Translations under genes and position numbers: made by a program
Notes under the pieces: generated by a model
Seen by the model: the letters and a program-made list of their open reading frames with translations, nothing else
Database searches by the model: none
Told to the model about the DNA's origin: nothing
Part shown: piece after piece, positions 1 through 5,135 of the stretch
Layout: every line of letters starts with the position of its first letter
Numbering within the stretch: the first letter of the stretch is position 1
Assembly: GCA_029940175.1 (NCBI GenBank)
Contig: JAOZRM010000027.1
Location: 1 to 5,135 of the forward strand
Source: Candidatus Sabulitectum sp.
GTDB lineage: Bacteria > Fermentibacterota > Fermentibacteria > Fermentibacterales > JCC-6
Length of the DNA stretch: 5,135 bases
Reading direction: 5' to 3'

Positions 1-260
1 AGGTCATCACCATCTTCTTCAAATGAAATATCATCGCAAAATCCCAATTTTTTCGTGAGATTACCCATGTTTTCTTCAAGTACATGAAGATCGGTAGAGT
101 CAAGGCCGTTGATGCCAAGGGCACTAAGTTCTTTCAACATATCAGGCCCTGCCTGACGCATCACCGCCGCGGCGCTGCCTCCTACCGCTCTGTGAAGTGC
201 TTTAGTAAATGCATAAAGTAACGCGTTCGTACCAAGTCGATCAATCTGTTCTGGAGCCAT
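1..260 (-). CDS. N-terminal part of a hypothetical helix-rich protein (cut by the left edge)
   Basis: The frame is open from an ATG at 258-260 to the window edge, giving 86 codons and no stop. The start is well supported: a perfect AGGAGG (complement of 268-273) lies 7 bases upstream. The protein begins MAPEQIDRLG. It continues with an apparently helical stretch containing a small-residue run (GGSAAAV, about residues 27-33) and the segment MRQAGPDMLKELSALGI (about 34-50), followed by a second helical segment and an acidic stretch, SFEEDGDD, at the cut. There is no signal peptide or membrane segment in the visible part, so it is probably cytoplasmic. I do not recognise the family with confidence. 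The AG-x(3)-LKEL pattern loosely recalls small-molecule-binding V4R-like proteins, but this is a weak resemblance. The gene is divergent from the lipoprotein gene and does not share its transcript. Confidence 0.85.
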   Translation of the reverse strand, partial: MAPEQIDRLGTNALLYAFTKALHRAVGGSAAAVMRQAGPDMLKELSALGINGLDSTDLHVLEENMGNLTKKLGFCDDISFEEDGDD

Positions 261-267
261 TCGGTAT

Positions 268-273
268 CCTCCT
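268..273 (-). promoter_or_regulatory. Shine-Dalgarno site of the left-edge gene
   Basis: The complement reads AGGAGG, a perfect match to the anti-Shine-Dalgarno consensus, with a 7-base spacer to the ATG at 258-260. It fixes the start of the left-edge gene and makes that short fragment credible as a real coding region although it is cut by the window edge. Confidence 0.85.
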
Positions 274-453
274 AAAGAAAAAAATGATTTACAGGAACCC
301 AGGTACTCAGCTTGCGAGGCTTAAGTACATCATCTTTCTCCCCCTCGGGCTGTAATCTTTAATAGGGAAGAGACTTGCGTCAACGACGGAGTTTGCGAAA
401 AACGTAACTAATAGGAATATTAACAAGTTCAAAAAACATACGCAGGCTGTAAG

Positions 454-520
454 TTTTTCCGGGTGTACCAACGCTCTTACATCATTGAAGAAGAAGAGCG
501 TAGAAGTACATTTGGTGAAG
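454..520 (+). other. Imperfect 67-nt hairpin, possible structured RNA element
   Basis: ACGCTCTT at 471-478 is perfectly complementary to 494-501 across a 15-base loop. The stem continues outward past a 2-by-4 internal loop with 459-468 pairing to 506-515 (ten pairs, three of them G-U), and then, after one U-U mismatch, 454-457 pairing to 517-520. That is 22 pairs by hand. The three consecutive G-U pairs (461-463 with 511-513) and two further ones pair only in RNA read from the plus strand; on the minus strand they become C-A mismatches. The element therefore favours plus-strand transcription. There is no T-tract after it, so it does not look like an intrinsic terminator. It could be a leader structure, a small RNA, a decayed palindromic repeat, or chance. 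Confidence 0.4.
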
Positions 521-558
521 ATGAGTTCGCAGGGCATTACTACTGAATGAAATACAGT

Positions 559-602
559 TTGACAGAAAGAAAGCCATTTTCCGTTTGGGTGTCACTTATA
601 AT
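559..602 (+). promoter_or_regulatory. Possible promoter elements upstream of the lipoprotein gene
   Basis: A perfect TATAAT lies at 597-602 and a perfect TTGACA at 559-564. The gap between them is 32 bases, about twice the normal 17, so they cannot act together as a standard sigma-70 promoter. The TATAAT alone, at the expected distance from a start near 609, would give a leader of roughly 90 bases before the ATG at 700. No good -35 hexamer sits 16-18 bases upstream of it, so an activator-dependent promoter is possible. This is inference from consensus matching only. Confidence 0.35.
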
Positions 603-685
603 AGATGAGACGAAGCAATGATGGAATGAAGCAGGTAGAGGGGTTGTATCAATCCTGGAAGCAGATGATAAGCAGGTTAAATTGA

Positions 686-691
686 AAGGGG
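686..691 (+). promoter_or_regulatory. Shine-Dalgarno site that decides the lipoprotein start
   Basis: AAGGGG at 686-691 lies 8 bases before the ATG at 700. It lies inside the coding frame if the upstream in-frame TTG (682-684) is taken as the start. Choosing the ATG gives both a proper ribosome site and a classical short positively charged signal-peptide start (MLKK), so the ATG is preferred. Confidence 0.75.
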
Positions 692-699
692 ATTCTAAA

Positions 700-2259
700 A
701 TGTTGAAAAAAACATTTCCAGTTTTTATAGCATCATTTCTTGTTCTTGGCTTTGCTAGTTGTTCTCTCCTGGGAGGTGGAGGCCTCGGAGTGGGAGATAC
801 TGCAGAGGGTGATCTGGATAATGGATTGGAAATAGAGGAACTGCTACCCAACTCTGAGGAAGTTCTCCTTGCAGTGGGTATTGCAGTGGAAGATGACTGG
901 CCAGCTCTGGCATTTGCTCTTAAATCCGGAGAAGGTGTATCGCTGTTTGTTGAAGCGGATGACATTGATCCGGTGATGGTTGTTGTTGATGCTGACGGAC
1001 ATGTTGTCATCGCAGGCGACGACTGGGACGAAGAGTTGGATGCTTTCATCTCTCTTGATGAGGTACCTGAAGGAGCAACTGTAATTGTATTCGACATTTC
1101 GGGAGATGACGGTAATTTCCTTCTTGAACTTGATGAAGCAGATGACTTTGCGTGGAAACTTGAAACCGATGAAGAATATGAAGATTTTATTCTTGAGGAC
1201 AAGGAAAATGATCTGTGGGAAGATATTCTCATGGATGTAGATGAGCTTTATCAGGGCAGCTGGGAAACATGCAGGGTCTTTCCCCTTGAGGTTAGAGGAG
1301 AGAAATGGATCAGGATCGCAGTTGAATCTGATGTTGACTGCGTAATGGCTGTTCTTCTTGTTGACGGGGATGATCTGGAGTATGTGGATTTCGATGATGA
1401 TACTGATGGTGCGAATCCTGTATTCTCCGGTATGCTTGAGTCAGGAGATTACATCATAGTTCTGGATACTTACAGCGGATCAGAAGATGCGGAATTCGTT
1501 ATCGAGGTAGCAGAGCTTGATCCTGATGAGTTTTCTGTGGAGATCGTTGAAGTGGATGAGACAGGAGTCTGGTTCAGTGGAGAATTCCGCGAGGGTGCTC
1601 TTGTTATGCATTACTGGCCTGAAGCTGAGGACTACTACGGTATTTATCCCGAGGAGCAGGCTCTCGTATTTGAATTTGAGATCCACGAAGAAGGCGAGTA
1701 CACTTTCGATGCCGCTTGTTCTGATGATACCAAGATGGTAATAATAGACAATCATAATGTAATCATTGATTACAATGACGACGGACCTGAGGACTTGAAC
1801 CCGCAGCTCACTCTGCAGCTTGTTCCCGGGTTTTACAGCGCTATTGTAGCACCATACAGTGATAGTTCTTCCGAGATCGTTGATTTCCGCTATTCCATGG
1901 GTGAAACCATGCTTCGAGAGAGAGTCTCTCTTCCTGTGGAGGATACTTTCCAGATGCATTCCAATGTGTACAGAAGTATGATGTTTGAGTCAGGTAACAC
2001 CTATGAGATTTTTGCAGAGAGTGAGATCGACTTGACAATTTCTGTTGTGGATGGAGCTGGTGAAGAGTATTTCAACGATGATGATGGTGGAGATTTCAAT
2101 CCATACCTTGAAATAGAATGCACCAGAGCCAATGCAGGAGAATGGTTTGTTGATCTTGAGTCCTATTCCGGCGGTTCTGTAAACGGAGAGGTTTACTTTG
2201 TAGTGAGACCAGTTCAGCAGACAGATACTGATGCTACCAGTGCGCCTGTTAGTATTTAA
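700..2259 (+). CDS. Acidic secreted lipoprotein with four PPC-like beta-sandwich repeats
   Basis: This is a complete 519-residue protein of unknown function. Residues 1-20 form a lipoprotein signal peptide: MLKK, a hydrophobic core, then the lipobox FASC with Cys21 as the lipidation site. Ser22 follows, which under the E. coli Lol rule favours the outer membrane. A Gly-rich linker (25-30) leads into four related modules at about residues 60-145, 190-272, 310-400 and 421-504. Each has hydrophobic strands, an acidic turn (GDDWDEE, DFDDDTDG, DYNDDG, NDDDGGD), a strand and then a G-x-Y/F-like beta hairpin. This pattern recalls PPC domains of secreted bacterial proteins. By hand count there are about 129 Asp/Glu against about 17 Lys/Arg. 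No catalytic motif is visible, so a binding or structural role at the cell surface is more likely than an enzyme. The ATG at 700 is preferred over the in-frame TTG at 682 because AAGGGG precedes it. The gene appears monocistronic, with a terminator just downstream. Confidence 0.88.
   Translation: MLKKTFPVFIASFLVLGFASCSLLGGGGLGVGDTAEGDLDNGLEIEELLPNSEEVLLAVGIAVEDDWPALAFALKSGEGVSLFVEADDIDPVMVVVDADGHVVIAGDDWDEELDAFISLDEVPEGATVIVFDISGDDGNFLLELDEADDFAWKLETDEEYEDFILEDKENDLWEDILMDVDELYQGSWETCRVFPLEVRGEKWIRIAVESDVDCVMAVLLVDGDDLEYVDFDDDTDGANPVFSGMLESGDYIIVLDTYSGSEDAEFVIEVAELDPDEFSVEIVEVDETGVWFSGEFREGALVMHYWPEAEDYYGIYPEEQALVFEFEIHEEGEYTFDAACSDDTKMVIIDNHNVIIDYNDDGPEDLNPQLTLQLVPGFYSAIVAPYSDSSSEIVDFRYSMGETMLRERVSLPVEDTFQMHSNVYRSMMFESGNTYEIFAESEIDLTISVVDGAGEEYFNDDDGGDFNPYLEIECTRANAGEWFVDLESYSGGSVNGEVYFVVRPVQQTDTDATSAPVSI
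877..2211 (+). repeat. Four divergent protein-level repeats inside the lipoprotein
   Basis: The modules lie near 877-1134, 1267-1515, 1627-1899 and 1960-2211, about 83-91 residues each. The clearest shared features are an acidic turn followed by an N-P pair and a hydrophobic strand (GANPVF, DLNPQLTL, DFNPYLEI in modules two to four), then a Gly-containing turn and a strand (SGDYIIVLDTYSG, PGFYSAIVAPYSD, AGEWFVDLESYSG). Module one is the most diverged: it lacks the N-P pair but keeps the acidic turn and a VIVFDISGDDG hairpin. The repeats are seen only in protein; the DNA copies are not obviously alike, so the duplication is old. Boundaries are approximate. Confidence 0.7.
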
Positions 2260-2288
2260 TTAGAATCTGTAAATACGGCTATTTCAGG

Positions 2289-2315
2289 AAAGTCCGGGGT
2301 TTATCCCCGGGCTTT
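2289..2315. terminator. GC-rich hairpin terminator between convergent genes
   Basis: Bases 2289-2299 pair with 2305-2315 in an 11-pair stem (one G-T wobble at 2293/2311) around the loop TTTAT. The stem is GC-rich at the loop end (GGGG/CCCC), and its 3' arm ends in TTTT (2313-2316) on the plus strand, so it fits a rho-independent terminator for the lipoprotein gene, 30 bases past its stop. It directly abuts the stop codon of the convergent helicase-nuclease gene (2316-2318). It may also end that transcript, although the minus-strand T-run is only three bases (CTTTCC), so function in that direction is less certain. Confidence 0.75.
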
Positions 2316-5135
2316 TCACAATTCAACCACAACTCCGTGATAAAGAAAGACCAGTTTTGCCACAGTCTTTTTGTGTGTGAGCTTCTTCAGTGAGTCTGTG
2401 TAAAGTAGCTGCTTGCTTCTGTAATGCTCTGCTTTTACTTGAGGGGCTTCCCGGTCTGTTTTGTAGTCTATCACTTCAAGAATCCCATTCCTTCTTAGGA
2501 GCAGGTCAATGTAATACTGATTGCCGTTTACAATCAGAGGGTACTCTCTACCGACAATCTCTGCTCCATGAAGATCGAAGACATCAAAAAAACGCCTGGC
2601 AAGTTGAATTGCCTTATCAGGGAATTCCAGCGCTTTACAGAGCTGTTCATGATTGTTCTTCAGCCAGAGATCAGGAGCATCAAAATCGATGAATTCAAGA
2701 ATGCTGTGCACTTCAGTGCCCAGGCGCATCTGTCTTTCTCTCACAGGCTGGATAACAGGCAGAGAATCTGGATAGATCTGCTTGAATTCGTCAGGGGAAT
2801 GATGACGGTGAGACTCTTTGCTGACATGAGCAATCTCAGTCTCAGTCTCACTTGAAGAATCCAGTGTGGTCACATATTCATCCTGATACAGACCGGTGGC
2901 AGCGGCCAGCGCATTGTTCAATATCCCTGCAGGGGAACCTTCCCTGAATTTGTCAGGGATGAAAATGTCAAGTTTAGTTCTGGGCCTGGTAACTGCTACA
3001 TACAACAGCCTGCGATACTCTGCTCGACTTCTTGCCTTTTCTCTTTCAGCAAGAGAATTATAGTGTGCAGTATGTCCGTCTGTGACCTTGATACCGGCAG
3101 TGAGATTGCGGGAATTAGTTAAAACAGCAGGAGTTCTGTTGTTGAAGGAACTACCGGGATTGGTGAGAATTACATGTTTCCAGGCCAATCCCTTTGCTCT
3201 GTGAATTGTGGTGAGAGTTACCACGCCCGTGTTGTTCTCTGGAGGAGCAGAGGGTTCCTCGGCGCTCATGGGAGCCTCTCCGGTAAGGGTTTCCATAAGG
3301 AGAGAATAGTCAGGGGTTCTGTGTGCACTTTCAAGTATGAATCTGAGATTTCCCAGTCTCCGGGTTACCTGATAGCCGCTTTCCTTTACTGCGGTTAGAA
3401 GGCAGGTATTTCTGAACAGGGTTTCCATAAACGGTCCGGGGGGCAGAGTCAGGCTTACTTGTCTGAGTTTCTCCAGAAGCAATTCGGCTGTCTTTACTGA
3501 ATCCGGAGAAAGTCCTTGATTCCAGAGAGTAATGTCTCTGTCGCTGATCCCAAAAAATATAGATCTGAATGTTAATGCACGAGCAAATCTGTCAGAAGGG
3601 CACAGAATAGACCTTATAAGATTTGCTGTGTCCTCGACTTCCTTTCTCTTATGAAAATCACGTCCTGCCTCAACTCTGTACGGGATATTCCGGTTGTCCA
3701 GTTCTTGAACAAGAGCATCCAGGCGCGTACCAGTTCTAAACAGAATTGCTGTGGAAGCAGGATCTTTTATCAGGTCGACAATAGCCCCGGCTTGAATTTC
3801 CGCCATTTCCTTAGCCAGTACTTCTGGAAGGCGGTGAACCGTGACACCATCTCCCTTCCCGGCATCCGGTCTTGCTTCTATAGGACTGTAATCACAGGAG
3901 AAGGGGATCTCTTCAGAGGGAATTCCCGAGAACAATGCTCCTCCAAAGGAATTAACAAAGTTGATAATGGAAATCTCGCTTCGAAAATTGACAACTATTG
4001 TTTCTGAGAGGGCACGAGCTTCTTCCAGACTATCCAGAGTGTCTTTGTAGGTTTCGATATCCGCAGAACGCCAGCCGAATATTGATTGCTTGGGGTCTCC
4101 AACAACCGTCAATTTGCTTTTCAGACCGGATTCCTCCAGAAGTGACCTGAACAGTTTTACCTGAACGAGACTTGTATCCTGAAATTCATCAATGAAAATA
4201 TGGCTGAATCTTTCATTCAGCTCCGATCTTAGTTCCGGTGAGTGGGAAACAGAATGCCAAGCCCGGTAAAGAAGGTCGTCAAAGGAAAGCCTTGTTGGAT
4301 CATTGTCCCACTTGGAGCGCATTTTGTTTACAAACGGTATAACCAGCTTGTTCACAGCTGGAAGAAGAGGGATCATTTGAATGTAAGCTGAGATCTGTTT
4401 GAATCCCGTGTTGTTGTACTCCTTAAGAATCGCCTTTACCTCTGCAAGAGATTCTTTGCCTCCCCAGTTTTCCAGAGAACCGGCTTTCAGGCTTACCTTT
4501 TCAGGAACAGCATCGTTCAGAGATTCAGTGGCGGAGTAAATATTTTTCAGCAGTTTGTCTGACCGGTTCGAACAAAGGGGAATAAGGGATTCAATCCGAT
4601 TCTGCCAGAAAGAACTTAGTTTTACCAATTCACCTCTGGTATCCCCAAGAGGAATGGAGTCAGTGAACCAGCGGAATTTCTCAATATCACTGGAAATTGC
4701 AAGAAGTTTTAAGCTGCCTGGTTTCTTCAGCGATTCAGCAGAATCAGTCAGGTCTTCGGGTTTTGCGTCTGCAAGAAAAAGATCCCAGTAGATCTCAAGC
4801 TCGGCTTTACTGAAGTGCCCTGTTTCCATGGAAAACTCCGGAGCACCGCTGCATAGATGGAAATACTCTCGAAGAATTTTGGAGGCAAACCCGTGGATTG
4901 TTGTGATCCAGGCCTGATCCATTGTGCGCTTGTGCTGAATGGTAAGCTTTTCTCTGATACGGGAACGGAGTTCACTGGCAGCAGCCTCAGTAAAAGTAAC
5001 CACTGCAAGTTTGTCAATGGGAGTTCCGCTTTCAACCAACGCTTTTACTCTGTCTGTGAGAAGGGTGGTTTTACCGGTTCCTGCACTTGCTTCAACAACA
5101 ACGCTTCTGTTTTTTTCGCTTCTTATCAATTCCCG
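2316..5135 (-). CDS. AddA/RecB-type ATP-dependent helicase-nuclease (5' end cut by the right edge)
   Basis: This is a UvrD/Rep-family (superfamily 1A) DNA helicase fused to a C-terminal PD-(D/E)XK nuclease, the architecture of AddA and RecB, which process double-strand breaks for recombination in the cytoplasm. Counting from the TTG at 5127-5129, which is not the true start because the frame stays open to the edge (R-E precede it), the motifs are: Walker A ASAGTGKTT (14-22), Ia VVTFTEAAASE (43-53), TIHGF (77-81), Walker B IDEFQDTS (313-320), III VGDPKQSIFGWRSAD (343-357), IV VVNFRS (379-384), V TIHRAKGLAW (641-650) and VI YRRLLYVAVTRPR (705-717). The nuclease shows GTEVH (804-808), YID (Asp875), IDYKTD (Asp888, Lys890) and a Q-x(2)-Y element (Gln907, Tyr910). 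All key residues are present, so it should be active. At about 940 visible residues, and probably only a few missing, it is shorter than typical AddA or RecB (about 1,200). Motifs I and II read like RecB, but I cannot decide between the two names. A partner subunit is expected to the right, outside the window. Confidence 0.93.
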   Translation of the reverse strand, partial: RELIRSEKNRSVVVEASAGTGKTTLLTDRVKALVESGTPIDKLAVVTFTEAAASELRSRIREKLTIQHKRTMDQAWITTIHGFASKILREYFHLCSGAPEFSMETGHFSKAELEIYWDLFLADAKPEDLTDSAESLKKPGSLKLLAISSDIEKFRWFTDSIPLGDTRGELVKLSSFWQNRIESLIPLCSNRSDKLLKNIYSATESLNDAVPEKVSLKAGSLENWGGKESLAEVKAILKEYNNTGFKQISAYIQMIPLLPAVNKLVIPFVNKMRSKWDNDPTRLSFDDLLYRAWHSVSHSPELRSELNERFSHIFIDEFQDTSLVQVKLFRSLLEESGLKSKLTVVGDPKQSIFGWRSADIETYKDTLDSLEEARALSETIVVNFRSEISIINFVNSFGGALFSGIPSEEIPFSCDYSPIEARPDAGKGDGVTVHRLPEVLAKEMAEIQAGAIVDLIKDPASTAILFRTGTRLDALVQELDNRNIPYRVEAGRDFHKRKEVEDTANLIRSILCPSDRFARALTFRSIFFGISDRDITLWNQGLSPDSVKTAELLLEKLRQVSLTLPPGPFMETLFRNTCLLTAVKESGYQVTRRLGNLRFILESAHRTPDYSLLMETLTGEAPMSAEEPSAPPENNTGVVTLTTIHRAKGLAWKHVILTNPGSSFNNRTPAVLTNSRNLTAGIKVTDGHTAHYNSLAEREKARSRAEYRRLLYVAVTRPRTKLDIFIPDKFREGSPAGILNNALAAATGLYQDEYVTTLDSSSETETEIAHVSKESHRHHSPDEFKQIYPDSLPVIQPVRERQMRLGTEVHSILEFIDFDAPDLWLKNNHEQLCKALEFPDKAIQLARRFFDVFDLHGAEIVGREYPLIVNGNQYYIDLLLRRNGILEVIDYKTDREAPQVKAEHYRSKQLLYTDSLKKLTHKKTVAKLVFLYHGVVVEL

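Larger units (their letters stand above)
261..699. other. Divergent intergenic region of about 440 bases with no supported gene
   Basis: This region separates two divergently transcribed genes and must hold promoters for both. The plus strand contains only very short frames, for example a 23-codon one beginning at 284. The minus strand has a 76-codon frame (307-537) without a ribosome binding site, which I do not accept as a gene. What can be seen is the hairpin at 454-520 and the possible promoter elements at 559-602. A weak promoter for the left-edge gene is possible on the minus strand: TTGACG (complement of 378-383), then 17 bases, then AAAGAT (complement of 355-360). The second hexamer matches the -10 consensus at only three of six positions, so I do not list it separately. 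No tRNA or known riboswitch is recognisable. Confidence 0.7.

Noticed and set aside
284..355. A 23-codon plus-strand frame starting MIYRNPGTQL.
   Set aside because: It has no ribosome site: the A-rich stretch before it belongs to the reverse complement of the left gene's leader. It is also too short to support as a leader peptide without further evidence.
355..383. Possible minus-strand promoter for the left-edge gene (TTGACG, 17 bases, AAAGAT).
   Set aside because: The -35-like hexamer is good, but the -10-like hexamer matches consensus at only three of six positions, so it is not distinguishable from chance.
307..537. A 76-codon minus-strand frame with a hydrophobic segment (about residues 31-52) that could be a small membrane protein.
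   Set aside because: No Shine-Dalgarno sequence precedes its ATG (complement of 535-537), it overlaps the hairpin at 454-520, and the rest of the protein looks unstructured. A Phe/Leu-rich segment is easily produced by the complement of the A-rich plus strand.
540..1232. A 230-codon, Ser-rich minus-strand frame.
   Set aside because: It is antisense to the lipoprotein. The Ser-rich composition follows from reading the complement of abundant Asp and Glu codons, and it has no ribosome site or recognisable domain.
1480..1959. A 159-codon minus-strand frame within the lipoprotein gene.
   Set aside because: It is a shadow of the well-supported plus-strand gene, with no domain and no credible start context.
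4748..5035. A 95-codon minus-strand frame within the helicase-nuclease gene.
   Set aside because: It overlaps the Walker A to motif Ia region in another frame of the same strand. The main frame carries intact helicase motifs throughout, so this is not evidence of a frameshift.

Overview
The window holds two incomplete genes at its edges and one complete gene between them. It reads as an ordinary chromosomal segment of a bacterium with an outer membrane. That inference rests on a secreted lipoprotein with a Ser after the lipidated Cys, strong Shine-Dalgarno sites and a RecB/AddA-type repair enzyme. GC content looks moderate (an impression, not counted). The lineage cannot be named. The large acidic lipoprotein with repeated beta-sandwich modules would fit a poorly characterised environmental bacterium, but that is only a guess.

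Layout. Bases 1-260 (minus strand) hold the first 86 codons of a small, helix-rich protein of unknown function that runs off the left edge. Bases 261-699 contain no gene I can support. They lie between two divergent genes and carry a 67-nt imperfect hairpin (454-520) and a possible promoter for the lipoprotein, with a perfect TATAAT at 597-602. Bases 700-2259 (plus strand) encode a complete 519-residue, very acidic lipoprotein built from four related modules resembling PPC (bacterial pre-peptidase C-terminal) domains. A GC-rich hairpin at 2289-2315 separates it from the convergent gene. Bases 2316-5135 (minus strand) encode almost all of a UvrD-family helicase fused to a PD-(D/E)XK nuclease, of the AddA/RecB type, missing only its extreme N-terminus at the right edge.

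How they work together. The three genes do not form an operon: the first two are divergent and the last two convergent. The helicase-nuclease probably belongs to an operon extending to the right, where an AddB-like or other partner would be expected. The lipoprotein appears to be a stand-alone transcription unit. I see no CRISPR array, tRNA, rRNA, insertion sequence, phage gene or clear defence island. The least explained items are the intergenic hairpin and the modular lipoprotein.
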